From assembly GCF_019393635.1 (NCBI RefSeq), contig NC_057861.1:545262711-545326710 (forward strand): 64,000 nt of DNA, given 5' to 3'. The DNA comes from Dromiciops gliroides. Taxonomy: Eukaryota > Chordata > Mammalia > Microbiotheria > Microbiotheriidae. The notes beneath the pieces are model-generated. The model was not told the DNA's origin and made no database searches. It worked only from the letters and a program-made list of their open reading frames with translations. A program made the translations under genes and the position numbers. The number at the start of each line of letters is the position of its first letter. Positions within the stretch are counted from its first letter, which is position 1. This document shows, one piece after another, positions 54,794-64,000 of this stretch.

Positions 54794-54932
54794 GGGGGCA
54801 ACTAATTGGCACACTGGATAAAGCACCAGCCCTGGATTCAGAAGGACCTGAGTTCAAATCCAACCTGTGTGACCCTGGGCAAGTCATTTAACCCTCATTG
54901 CCCCACCAAAAAAACCCAACAACAACAACAAA
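54794..54932 (+). repeat. WSINE/MAR1-type SINE, decayed
   Basis: GGGGGCAACTAATTGGCACA head; a deletion between AAATCCAACC and TGTGTGACCC. Confidence 0.88.
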
Positions 54933-55176
54933 AATAATGAATTTCTTGTCTCTACCCCCATTGAGGAACTAGAATATGATGCTTTGTAGTGTAGACCTCC
55001 ACAAAATCACACTTTAATATGCCATCATAACATGGAGGTGTCCCTGGATTCTTGAAGGCTACATCAGTAGAATGTAAATTCCTCTAAGTCCTAGGATGCT
55101 AAAAGGTTTTGAAAGGATATAGTGATAGAGAAGTTCTTATTACCGTGTTGTTTATTATTGTTCTTATTATTATTTT

Positions 55177-55456
55177 GAGACTTGGTCTCTCTATCTTACC
55201 CAGGCTGGAAGTTCAGGGGCCACTCATAGGCCTGATCTCACTAATGACGAGTGCAGTTTTGACCTGGTCTGGTCCTTCTCTTTTTAGGCAGCTGGTGACC
55301 CCAGCTCTTTGGGGCTCAATCATATTAATGCTGAATTTAGTGAAGACACCCAATCAGCTTATTCTACTGTAGCTCAGAACTCCTAAGATCAACAGACCCA
55401 TAAGCTCTCTCCGGGAGCAGGGATTATAGGCATGTACTACCACACCTGTTTGCAGG
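55177..55456 (-). pseudogene. 7SL (SRP) RNA retropseudogene
   Basis: Read on the minus strand it follows 7SL RNA over nearly its whole length. The 5' part resembles GCCTGTAGTCCCAGC-type sequence (here reversed as GGGATTATAGGCATGTACTA). The S domain is in the middle (AGTTTTGACCTGGTCTGG, ATTAATGCTGAATTTAGTG, AAGACACCCAATCAGC). The 3' end reverses to CCAGCCTGGGTAAGATAGAG. It is shorter than the 300-nt RNA, with a loss near the S-domain centre, and its 3' side runs into A-rich sequence, which fits L1-driven retroposition. It is not expected to be functional. Confidence 0.88.
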
Positions 55457-55497
55457 TAGAAAAATTCTATGTTTTATCTTATCTTATTTTATTTTAT

Positions 55498-55637
55498 TTT
55501 TTGTGGGGCAATGAGGGTTAAATGACTTGCCCAGGGTCACACAGCTAGTAAGTGTCAAGTGTCTGAGGTCGGATTTGAACTCAGGTCCTCCTGAATCCAA
55601 GGCCAGTGCTTTACCTAAGCACCACCTATCTGCCCCT
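55498..55637 (-). repeat. WSINE/MAR1-type SINE
   Basis: Reverse copy with a TTTTATTTTA-type tail, ending CACCTATCTGCCCC, just beside the 7SL copy. Confidence 0.9.
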
Positions 55638-55649
55638 AAAACTATATAA

Positions 55650-55741
55650 TCTTATGCATTAAAAACATTCTGAAAAGAGGTCATAGGCTTCTCTGGAGTG
55701 CCAAAGGGCTCTAGGACACACCACAAAGTTAAAAACTCCTG
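55650..55741 (-). mobile_element. hAT-like MITE fragment
   Basis: Reversed it reads CAGGAGTTTTTAACTTTGTG, then CCCTTTGGCACTCCAGAGAA, the same family as 15922-16124. Confidence 0.6.
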
Positions 55742-55799
55742 GATTAGGCACAGGCAGCACATGCACATATTTCAGGGTTCAAATGTGGGAATGTCTTAA

Positions 55800-56809
55800 C
55801 AGATCCTCCAGGGTTAGGGTCTTAACCTGAACTCTCTCACCTGACAAGAGTTATCAGACATCAACTCCACCCAACCATATAAAGGGAAGAAGAACAAAGA
55901 GGATGTAAGCAAGGCTGCACAAGGCCCAGCGCAAAGTAGGCCAAAACCTGAAAGAACTTCTGTACCTGAGAAAAGGGGTAAAGCCCGCTGGGACAGGTAC
56001 TCCCATCCTCTCAAGAGTTTACTTTGGCAAAGAACGAGGCTGGGCCCTCAAGTTCCCTGACAAAGAGGCTAAGGGTGCCTAGCAGAGAAGGAAGAGCAGG
56101 GTGTCTCTGCATCAGTGGAGGGGAGAAGAGAGAAAACCAGAGAAAAGCGACTGGGAATAAAGAGTCTAAAGGGCAAAATCTTCCATGAATAAGTAAAGCC
56201 TGAATAAAAACCTAGCTCACAAGTAGAAAATATAGCTCTTTAAAAATGAAAGGAAGAACAAGTAAAAACTAAAAGACATCAAAGTACCAAAAACAAATAT
56301 ACTATAGAGGAAAATGAACCAAAATTCTCCAATGCAAAAATAAAAGTCCTATGGATTCTCCTTGAATCATAGAACAGCAGCAAGAAATTCCAGAATAGTT
56401 TAAAAGCACTTTAAATAGTTAAATAGCACTTTAAAAGATATTAAGTGGTAGATAAAGCACCAGCCATGGATTCAGGAGGACCTGAGTTCAAATCTGGCCT
56501 CAGACCCTTGACACTTACTAGCTGTATGACCCTGGGCAAGTCACTTAACCCTCATTGCCCTGCCCCCCCCAAAAAAAACCCCAGATAATTAAGAATGAAA
56601 TCAGGTCAGAAATCAGTTCTTTCAACACAGAATTCAAAAACACAACCAGCAGGGAAGAAAAACAAAATTAAACCATTATGGATAATCTTTCCAAAGAAGC
56701 TGAAGAACTGAAAAAGAGAATGGCAATTTTGAAACAAATACAGAAGTAGAACATAATTTGTCAAAAGAAAAGCAAAAGACAATGACTTTAAAAGAACAAA
56801 TGAATCTTA
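55800..56809 (+). repeat. L1 5' UTR/ORF1 part of a nested stack
   Basis: A 5' UTR-like GC-rich segment (55810-56200) is followed by ORF1-like coiled-coil coding sequence (GAAGAACTGAAAAAGAGAAT). It is interrupted by a SINE at 56444-56577. Confidence 0.6.
56444..56577 (+). repeat. WSINE/MAR1-type SINE, 5'-truncated, inside L1
   Basis: AGTGGTAGATAAAGCACCAG through CATTGCCCTGCC plus C/A-rich tail. Confidence 0.88.
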
Positions 56810-57393
56810 TGTGGTAAAAATTATTTGTGGTAAAGATTAATAGCGGAAGTTTTAGCTGAATCATTTGAGAGATTGCGCATGCTACTGAAGTAGCTTTTGA
56901 AGGACCCCCCCCCCCTTTTGGGAGGAAAACGTGAGAACACGAGTTCTGGGACGCCAACTTAAAAGTGAGGGCGGGAATGGAAGTTCAAGCTCTCTGGCTG
57001 TTAAACTTAGCTGTGGCAGCGCTCTGGTGAGAGAAGTTCGGAAACACATGGTTGGTGTTCGGCCTTGGGTGTGCTGGTTCACGGCCTGTTGGGTAGTTTG
57101 GGATTCGGTGAGTTTTATAAAGGAAAATCCTAAATTCCTTTAAACCAGCTTAATCTCTGGGATCGAATAGACTAAGCTGAGATCTAAGACCATTCATCTG
57201 TATTTCTACTTCCCTATTTCCCTAATTGGTTTCACCTTTTGTTTTCTAATTAATTCCCAAGCAATAAAAACTAATCCCTCACAGATTAAAGCTCAGAGGC
57301 TCCTTTTTCTTATTGGTCTGGGAGAGATATATATAAAAGGGAAAAGTTAAAGGGGGAGATTAATGCTCCGTATATCCAATTTTGAATCTCACA
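56810..57393 (+). mobile_element. solo LTR of an endogenous retrovirus, inside L1
   Basis: Begins TGTGGTAAA, ends GAATCTCACA, with 4-bp flanks CTTA on both sides (56806-56809 and 57394-57397). It contains AAGCAATAAAAACTAATCCC as a poly(A) region. Same family as 58904-59471. A fossil with no internal region here. Confidence 0.85.
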
Positions 57394-57972
57394 CTTATAA
57401 ATGACAAATTTATTGTCTTTGAAAAAAGAATGTGTTTCGAGGGTCAGATGGATTTACAAGTGAATTCTACCAAACACTTAAAGAACACAATTCAAATACT
57501 ATATGAACTATTTGGAAAAATAGGCAGTCCTACCAAATTCCTTTTATGACACAAATATGGTGCTGATACCTAAACCAGTAAGAGCAAAAACAAAAAGAAA
57601 ATTACAGGCCAATTTCCCTAATGAATATTGATGCAAAATTTACAATAAAATATTAGCAAAAATATTGCAGCAATTTATCACAAAGATTATACTGTGACCA
57701 GTTGGGATTTATACCAGGAATGCAGGGCTAGTTCAATATTAGGAAAACTATCAACATAATTGACCACATCAATAACAAAACTAATAAAAATTATATGATT
57801 ATCACAATACATGCAGAAAAAGCTTTTGACAAATTACAGCACTCATTCCTATTAAAAACACTAGAAAGCATATGAATAAATGGAGCTTTTCTTAAAATGA
57901 TGATAAGCAATATCTTTCTAAAACCATCAGCAGGCATTATATGTAATGGGGATAAGTTAGAAGGGTTCCCAG
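57394..57972 (+). repeat. L1 ORF2 (RT region)
   Basis: ATTACAGGCCAATTTCCCTA, GCCAGTTGGG-type and GGAAAACTATCAACATAATT: L1 reverse-transcriptase coding words, decayed. Confidence 0.82.
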
Positions 57973-58323
57973 TGTAACAATTGAAATGACGCCACCTGCT
58001 GGAGACTTACTGTAGAAATGAGGTGAACATCTCTGAGGGCAAGACCATGTGTCTTTTCTTTGCCGTCAGGAAGTGACGTTTGCTGGTGGGAGGAAAAAGG
58101 GGGAGCCGGGTGCTCTGACTGGGTCTCTTTCCTTTGGACTCTGGTGGAGAGCAGAGCTAGAAATGTGCTCTCCCTTTAATAGATAGATGAATGTAGGCCT
58201 TTCTCTCTCTCTTTACCAAATTCTTATTCTCCTTAATAAATGCTTAAAAGCCTAACTCTTGCTAAAACTTATAATTTATTGGTGACCACTCATTAGATAT
58301 TTTAGATAGTTTTAGCTTTATCA
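57973..58323 (+). mobile_element. LTR of an endogenous retrovirus, inside L1
   Basis: Begins TGTAACAATTGAAATGACGC and ends TTAGCTTTATCA. Flanks CCAG/GCAG give a 4-bp duplication with one change. L1 coding resumes directly after. Poly(A) region CTTAATAAATGCTTAAAAGC. Same family as the element cut by the window edge at 63922. A fossil. Confidence 0.8.
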
Positions 58324-58903
58324 GCAGTAAAATCAGGGGTGAAACAAGGATGTCCATTATCACCACTATAATTCAATATTGTACTAGAAATGTTAGTTTT
58401 AGCAATAAGAGAAGAAAAAGAAATTGAAGGAATTAGAATAGGCAAAGAGGAAACAAAAATATCACTCTTTGCAGATGATGATCCTAGAGAATCAACTAAA
58501 AATTTACCTGAAACAATTAACAACTTTAGCAAAGTTGCAGGATATAAAATAAAGCCACATAAATCATCAGCATTTCTGTATATCAACAACAAAGTCTAGC
58601 AGGAACAGAAAGAGAAATCCCATTTAAAATAACTGTAGTCAATATAAAGTTTTTGGGAGTCTACCTGCCAAGACAAACCTAGGAACTCTATTAACACAAT
58701 TACAAAACGCTTTTCACACAAACTAAACAACTGGAAAAATATCATGGGTAGGCTGAGATAATATAATAAGAATGACAATTCTACCTAAATTAATTTACTT
58801 ATTCAGTGCCATACCAAACTACCAAAAGTTATTTTACAGAGATAGAAAAATAACAGAATTCATCTGGAAGAACAAAAGGTCAGAATATCAAGAGAATTAA
58901 TAG
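58324..58903 (+). repeat. L1 ORF2 (continued)
   Basis: AATCAGGGGTGAAACAAGGA, GTCCATTATCACCACTATAA and TCACTCTTTGCAGATGATGA (the RT F-A-D-D motif region) follow the LTR without a gap. Confidence 0.88.
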
Positions 58904-59471
58904 TGTGAGATTTAAAATTGGATATTAGATCATAAATCTCCCCTCTTTAACCTTTCTCTTAATTTATCTCCCAGACTAGTAAATGGAAGAAGCTTCTGGT
59001 TTTCCAGTTAGAGCTTTTATTGTATGGTAGTCACAAGGTGATGTTGATTAGAAGGATAGGAAAGTAGAAATACAATACAAATCGTCTTAAGTCTAAGCTT
59101 AGTCTATATTCCATATAAAACTCACCAAAAGCCCAAGGCCACCTTTGGGGAGAGAGAAAGACCGTGTCAAGTGCGTGCTGCTGCTAACCTCGAGCTGGGC
59201 CGAGTGGAACTCCCGTCAGCATCAGTCTGTGCAGCGCAGTCAGGAGACCAGCAGAGCAGGAAAAAGCCCCACTTCCGTTCTCTCCTTGCCTTTTAAGCTC
59301 GCACCCCAGAAGTCGAGTGCGTAGCAGGGAGTCTGACATGCGCAGCAGGCGGACTGGCGTGCGTAGCTCATGCCGTTGGTCTCCTCCCCGAAAGGGTAGA
59401 CCTTAAAAAACTGGCGTCTTTCAGTTATCCTAACTGACTGTTAAAAAACTTTCATTTTTTTTTTTACCACA
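58904..59471 (-). mobile_element. solo LTR of an endogenous retrovirus, reverse, inside L1
   Basis: Plus-strand ends are TGTGAGATTT and TTTTTACCACA, so on the minus strand it starts TGTGGTAAA like the LTR at 56810. Flanks are ATAG on both sides (58900-58903 and 59472-59475). GC-rich centre. A fossil. Confidence 0.85.
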
Positions 59472-60606
59472 ATAGAAAAAATGCAAATGAAGGCGGCCTA
59501 GCCATAACAGATCTAGAACTATATTATAAAGCAACACTCATCAAAACAATTTGGTACTGGCTAAAAAAATAGAGTGGTGGATCAGTGGAACAGGTTAGGC
59601 ACACAAGACACAGTAGTAAATGACTATAGTAATCTACTGTTTGATAAGCCCAAAGATTCCAGATGAAGAAATTAAAGCTATCTGTAAGTCACATAAAAAA
59701 CTGTTCTCAATCACTATTGATTAGAGAAATGTAAATTAAAACTACTACATCTCACACATATCAGCTTGGCTAATATGACAGAAAAGGAATATGATAAATG
59801 TTGGAGAAGATGTAGGAAAACTGGAACACTATACATTGTTGGTGGAGTTGTGAACTGATATTCTGGAAAGCAATTTGGAAATATGCCAAAAGGGCTATAA
59901 AACTGCGTATCCTTTGACCCAGCAATATCACTAGTAGGTTTGTATCCCAAAGAGACCATAAAAAAGGGAAAAGGACCCACAGGTACAAAAGTATCTATAG
60001 CAGCCCCCTTTGTGGTGGCAAATGATTAGAAATTGAGGGCATGCCCATCAATTGGGGAATGGCTGAACAAATTGTTGTATATTGTTGTATATTGTTGTCA
60101 TGGAATACTATTATGCTATAAGAAATGATGAGCAGATGGATTTCAAAAAAACCAGTAAAGACTTACATGAACTTATGCTAAGTGAAGTGAGAAGAACCAG
60201 AAGAACATTGTACACAGTAACAGCAACATTATATGATGATCAACTGTGATAGACTTAGCTCTTCTCAGGAATACGATGATCCGATACAATTCCAAAGGAC
60301 TCAGAATGGAAAATGCTATCCACACCCAGAGAATGAACTATGGAGTCTGAATGCAGACTGAAGCATGTTATTTTTATTTTATTTGTTATTTTTTGTTGTT
60401 TTTCCCTTTTATTCTGATTCTTCTTTCACAATATAACTACTGTGGAAATATGTCAACATGATTGTACATATATAACCTATATCAGATTATGTGCTATCTT
60501 GGTGGGGAAGGGAAGGGAGGAAGGGAGAGAAATTTGGAACTCAAAATCTTAGAAAAATGAATGTTGAAAACTATCTTTACACATAATTGGAAAAAAATAA
60601 AATACT
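59472..60606 (+). repeat. L1 ORF2 end and 3' UTR
   Basis: GGCCTAGCCATAACAGATCT, ACCCAGCAATATCACTAGTA, ATCAATTGGGGAATGGCTGA, then the 3' UTR seen at 2806, 24360 and 29100, ending near AAAAAAATAAAATAC. Confidence 0.9.
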
Positions 60607-62183
60607 ACAAGTCATCTCTCCAGAACTTTTGAATAGAGTTAATAAAGTACTGATAGACTGATAGACACAGATTACCATCAAAGAAAAAACCCACACTTAA
60701 AATTCTAAGGCATGAAGTGGTTAAATTTCACAATTTAACAATAAAGAAACCAGGAGAAAGACCTTCAGCTATGAAGGATCACTAATTTTAAAAAAATACA
60801 ACATGATCAACCTCATCATTTAAAAAGTTGGACTTTCAATAAAAAATAGCATTTCTGAAAACAAAAAACATAGTTGAACAGAATATTTAAATAATGATGA
60901 TACTAAACAAGGGAAATGGAGTAAAGGTAAAAAAATTATCTAGAGAAGACTAAGTAGTGTAATTAATTATCTCTTATTTATAGGTTACTGTTAAAAGAAA
61001 AGCAGAAAAAAATTAACTGATGAATAAAGATGGGGTCAAGAAGGTTCTAAAGAACTAAAGATTAGAGGAGGGCTTAAAGCATCAGGAGAAAAGGAAGAGC
61101 TGAATTAATATTCTGTGGATGAAATCCCATCATCCCCATGTGAATTCATATCTTTATGGAGGTATGATGGGGCAAACTACAAAACGAGGTGAAGGGAGGT
61201 GAAACACAGCAGAGAGTTACTGATGCATTTTTAACCAGTCCAAAGAGAAGGGATAGGAAAGGAGGGGCTAGGATAAAGAGAGTATTGATACATAAGGGGA
61301 AAGGAAACATTCTTAAGAGGAGAGATATATGTCTATAGTAAAACATGCAAGTCTTAGAAAAGGTTTCATCTGGAGGCAATTTACACACTGGGAGGTCACC
61401 TGCTTCAATAAAAGATTATCTGCTGTAGGACTGTACCCTACCCCTGGAGAGGGAGGTGATCTGTATGTCACCTCTGGCAGCCAATCCACAGGGTACAGGT
61501 AAGAGGGGACGGTGGTGGTGATAGAATCAGAGATAGGTAACCTGGCCTTAGCAATAGTGAATGATAATGAGTACAGGGATAGGAGCAGGCCTCATGCCTC
61601 AGAACACAGGGTGACTCCCACTACATAACACTAATCCACTTGGCACTGCTATCTTCATGGAGTGATACTTCTAAGAGTATCACAGTAGGAAAAAAGGAGG
61701 AGGGATTAAATTCTACAAATGCAAAAACAAAGAAATAGGATAAAGGTGTTTAGATATGATACCCCGAAAAACTATATCCTCAAAAAGGACACCGAATTAA
61801 AAAGGAACAAGTGAGGGTGTAGCCTGTGATATGGATAATAAAGTTCAGAATATATAAGAAAGCAATAGAAATAAGAAGGAAAAATAAAAGGGACACTGAA
61901 TAAAAAACCAACTGAACCAAACTAAAAGATTAGGGTAGAAAAGATTTTGAAAGCCATGCCTAGCTGAGAGGGAAAAGAGAAGAATCAAAAGAGGTAAAGA
62001 ACATAAGCAAATAAAAGAGAAATTAATAATTAAAGTAATTTCAAGGAACTTGGGATAAAAAGTTACATAGGAGTCTGGGGATAATGAACCTGTGGGAATA
62101 GACTAGCATCGAAATAATGTGGGCAAAACTAATCACAGGGGCAAGGCATTGATTTAAAAGAGAAGGGGGATACAATAAATTCA
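60607..62183 (+). other. AT-rich LINE-like sequence, uncertain
   Basis: Long A-rich plus strand with no coding frame of note. It probably belongs to the L1 that follows (62190-63921) as its 5' part, but I cannot align it to a known segment. The GC-richer stretch at 61430-61660 may be an L1 5' UTR. Confidence 0.4.
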
Positions 62184-62354
62184 TTTCACTTTTTTTTAAT
62201 TTCTAGGTTGTTTTTTTTTTTGAGGCAATTGGGGTTAAGTGACTTGCCCAGGGTCATACAGCTAGTAAGTGTTAAGTGTCTGAGGCCGGATTTGAACTCA
62301 GGTCCTTCTGAATCCAGGGCCATTACTCTATCCACTGCACCACCTAGCTGCCCC
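62184..62354 (-). repeat. WSINE/MAR1-type SINE
   Basis: Perfect 17-bp duplication GGGATACAATAAATTCA (62167-62183 and 62355-62371). Confidence 0.94.
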
Positions 62355-62371
62355 GGGATACAATAAATTCA

Positions 62372-63860
62372 AAAGAAATAAATGGAGGAAAACACAAGTC
62401 TATTATAACCTTAAATGTGAATAGCTTAATCCAAATAAACAAAAGGGACTGGTAGGATGGATAAGAAAGAAAATAAGCCCTCCAAATTTGGTATGTACAA
62501 GAAATACATATGAAAAATAAATATACATGCACAATGAAAATAAGACTGAAATAAAATTTACTATGTAGCAGGTGATTCCAAAAAAGAAGCTGCCTTCATG
62601 CTATTAGGAGAAGCAAAAATAAAAATCTACTTCAAGAGAGGTAAATAAGAAATTGCATTGTGCTCAAAGGTATCATAATTAATGAAGTGATATCAATACT
62701 AAACATACTGCTGGGTCCAGATTAGAGTGAATCATGTGAAGTGGTTGCATGTATTAAAATTTCTGTTTTTTTAATCAGAATTATGTAAAATATGGTCATT
62801 AATTCCAACCCAATGGAAACATGCAGTACAATCTTGAATAATGTGACTACTACACAGGATTCATTATTTACACTAGTCAAGACCTAGCTGTATGCACTAA
62901 GGAGCATAGCATCTAAATGCATAAAAGAAAATTAGAGTAAGCTCTCAGAACTCACGACAAGAGACATATAAGACAATAACTGTAGGAGACTTTAATATTT
63001 CTAAGAACTAGATAATTTTATAGACAAAAAGGAAAATATAGAATTAAAGAAACTGTTGGAGAAGTTAGATCTAAAAGACTTGTGGCTTCTTTTGTATAGA
63101 ATATTAAGGAAAATACATATTTCTCAGCACCATTTTACAGGAGCAAACCACGTACAAGGGCAGAGAGAAATTACACATAAGTAAAACAAGTCATATAGAG
63201 TATACAAACAAAACAGATCTAAATGGATACAATTATGAGTTGGTCAAAGAAAAAAATCATAGAAAATGTATAAACACGTAAAAGAAAAATGAGACAACGT
63301 ACCAAAACTTAAAGAGCAACTAATTCCTATGCTATGCAAATTATTCTCAAAAATACATTCTATTAAACTTTTGAAAGACAAGTATTATGTCCTAAAACTT
63401 GAACCAGGGAGCAACAAATAAGAAAAAGAGAATTACTGGCCAGTATCACTAATGAATACTAATATAAATTTTTTAAAAGAGTAGCAGGAATGCTACAAAA
63501 GTATACACAAAAGAATTATTCCTTACTAGTTGAATTTATATCAGGGATGTAAGGATGCATCACAATTAAGTCACAACACAAGGATGAGTCACAATTAGGA
63601 AAACCATTAACATAATTAATCATATTAATAAATAAAAGACCCTCAAAAGTAAATGTCAATAGATTCAGAAATAGCTTTTGACAAAGTACAATATTTATGT
63701 ATATTAAAAATTCCAAAAAGTACAAGAATAACAGGGGCATTTTTAATAAAAATTTTAAAGTATTTTTGAGCCAAAAAAGCATTATTTGCAACAAGAAAAC
63801 ACTAGAAATTTTCCCATTACATAAAGAAGTAAAACAAGTAATCTCCTTTTCTTCACTTTT
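62372..63860 (+). repeat. L1 ORF2 (endonuclease to RT), decayed
   Basis: ACTGTAGGAGACTTTAATAT is the endonuclease V-G-D-F-N stretch; GCCAGTATCACTAATGAATA and GCTTTTGACAAAGTACAAT are RT words. Confidence 0.75.
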
Positions 63861-63872
63861 ATTCATTCATTC

Positions 63873-63873
<1 letters not shown>

Positions 63874-63921
<48 letters not shown>
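63874..63921 (+). repeat. (TCTA)n microsatellite
   Basis: Twelve near-perfect TCTA units, preceded by ATTC units and followed at once by an LTR start. Confidence 0.96.
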
Positions 63922-63922
<1 letters not shown>

Positions 63923-64000
63923 TGTAATGATTGGAATGATGCCACCTACTGGAGACTTGCTGTGGGAAAGCTCCACCATAAGGAAATGCCTCGGAGACAT
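63922..64000 (+). mobile_element. start of an LTR, cut by the window edge
   Basis: TTGTAATGATTGGAATGATG and CCACCTACTGGAGACTTGCT follow the first 50 bases of the LTR at 57973. The remainder is off the window. Confidence 0.75.

Noticed and set aside
55109-55372. 87-codon frame with a hydrophobic start
   Set aside because: It overlaps the reverse 7SL RNA pseudogene, so it is not a gene.
56810-59471. Full provirus between two LTRs
   Set aside because: The LTRs face opposite ways, have separate target duplications and enclose L1 sequence, not viral genes.
63870-63925. CRISPR-like array at the TCTA repeat
   Set aside because: Simple 4-bp tandem microsatellite with no spacers, in a vertebrate genome.

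Overview
The window looks like nuclear DNA of a marsupial. The evidence is about 28 copies of one tRNA-headed SINE that reads GGGGCAGCTAGGTGGCGCAG at its 5' end, of the WSINE/MAR1 kind, together with marsupial-type L1 3' ends, many MIR, L2 and CR1/L3 relics, and several endogenous-retrovirus LTRs. An Australidelphian species is likely, but I cannot name it.

Three protein genes can be rebuilt exon by exon, with every splice phase agreeing. REXO5 (minus strand, about 3959-22550) encodes an RNA exonuclease. Its non-coding first exon and coding exons for residues 1-395 are present, including the whole DEDDh exonuclease core; the C-terminal RRM exons lie off the left edge. ERI2 (plus strand, 22815-41067) is complete: nine coding exons give a 703-residue DEDDh exonuclease with a C-terminal GRF zinc finger. 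ACSM3 (minus strand, 43929-54422) is a mitochondrial medium-chain acyl-CoA synthetase. Its last ten exons (about 373 residues) are here; the 5' exons lie beyond the right edge. The order and relative orientation REXO5-ERI2-ACSM3 match the human 16p12 block as I recall it.

REXO5 and ERI2 are head to head over one CpG island (about 22.3-23.07 kb) that carries a perfect CRE palindrome, ETS, CCAAT and NRF1 sites. ERI2 and ACSM3 are tail to tail, with a solo LTR and a SINE between their ends.

The introns are mostly repeats. At 9.3-13.6 kb there is a run of one unnamed mid-repetitive family. At 26.1-28.9 kb lies a minus-strand L1 with a duplicated 3' end. At 55.8-60.6 kb an L1 has been entered by one SINE and three LTRs. 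The right end (60.6-63.9 kb) is AT-rich L1 sequence running into an LTR cut by the window edge.

Items worth a second look are a REXO5 splice donor that lies inside a hAT-like transposon end, a GC-AG intron in ACSM3, a 53-bp copy of the ERI2 exon 6/intron 6 junction placed 0.7 kb beyond the ERI2 stop, a retroposed 7SL RNA pseudogene, and the shared promoter of two DEDDh exonucleases. I saw no CRISPR array, operon or prokaryote-type system.
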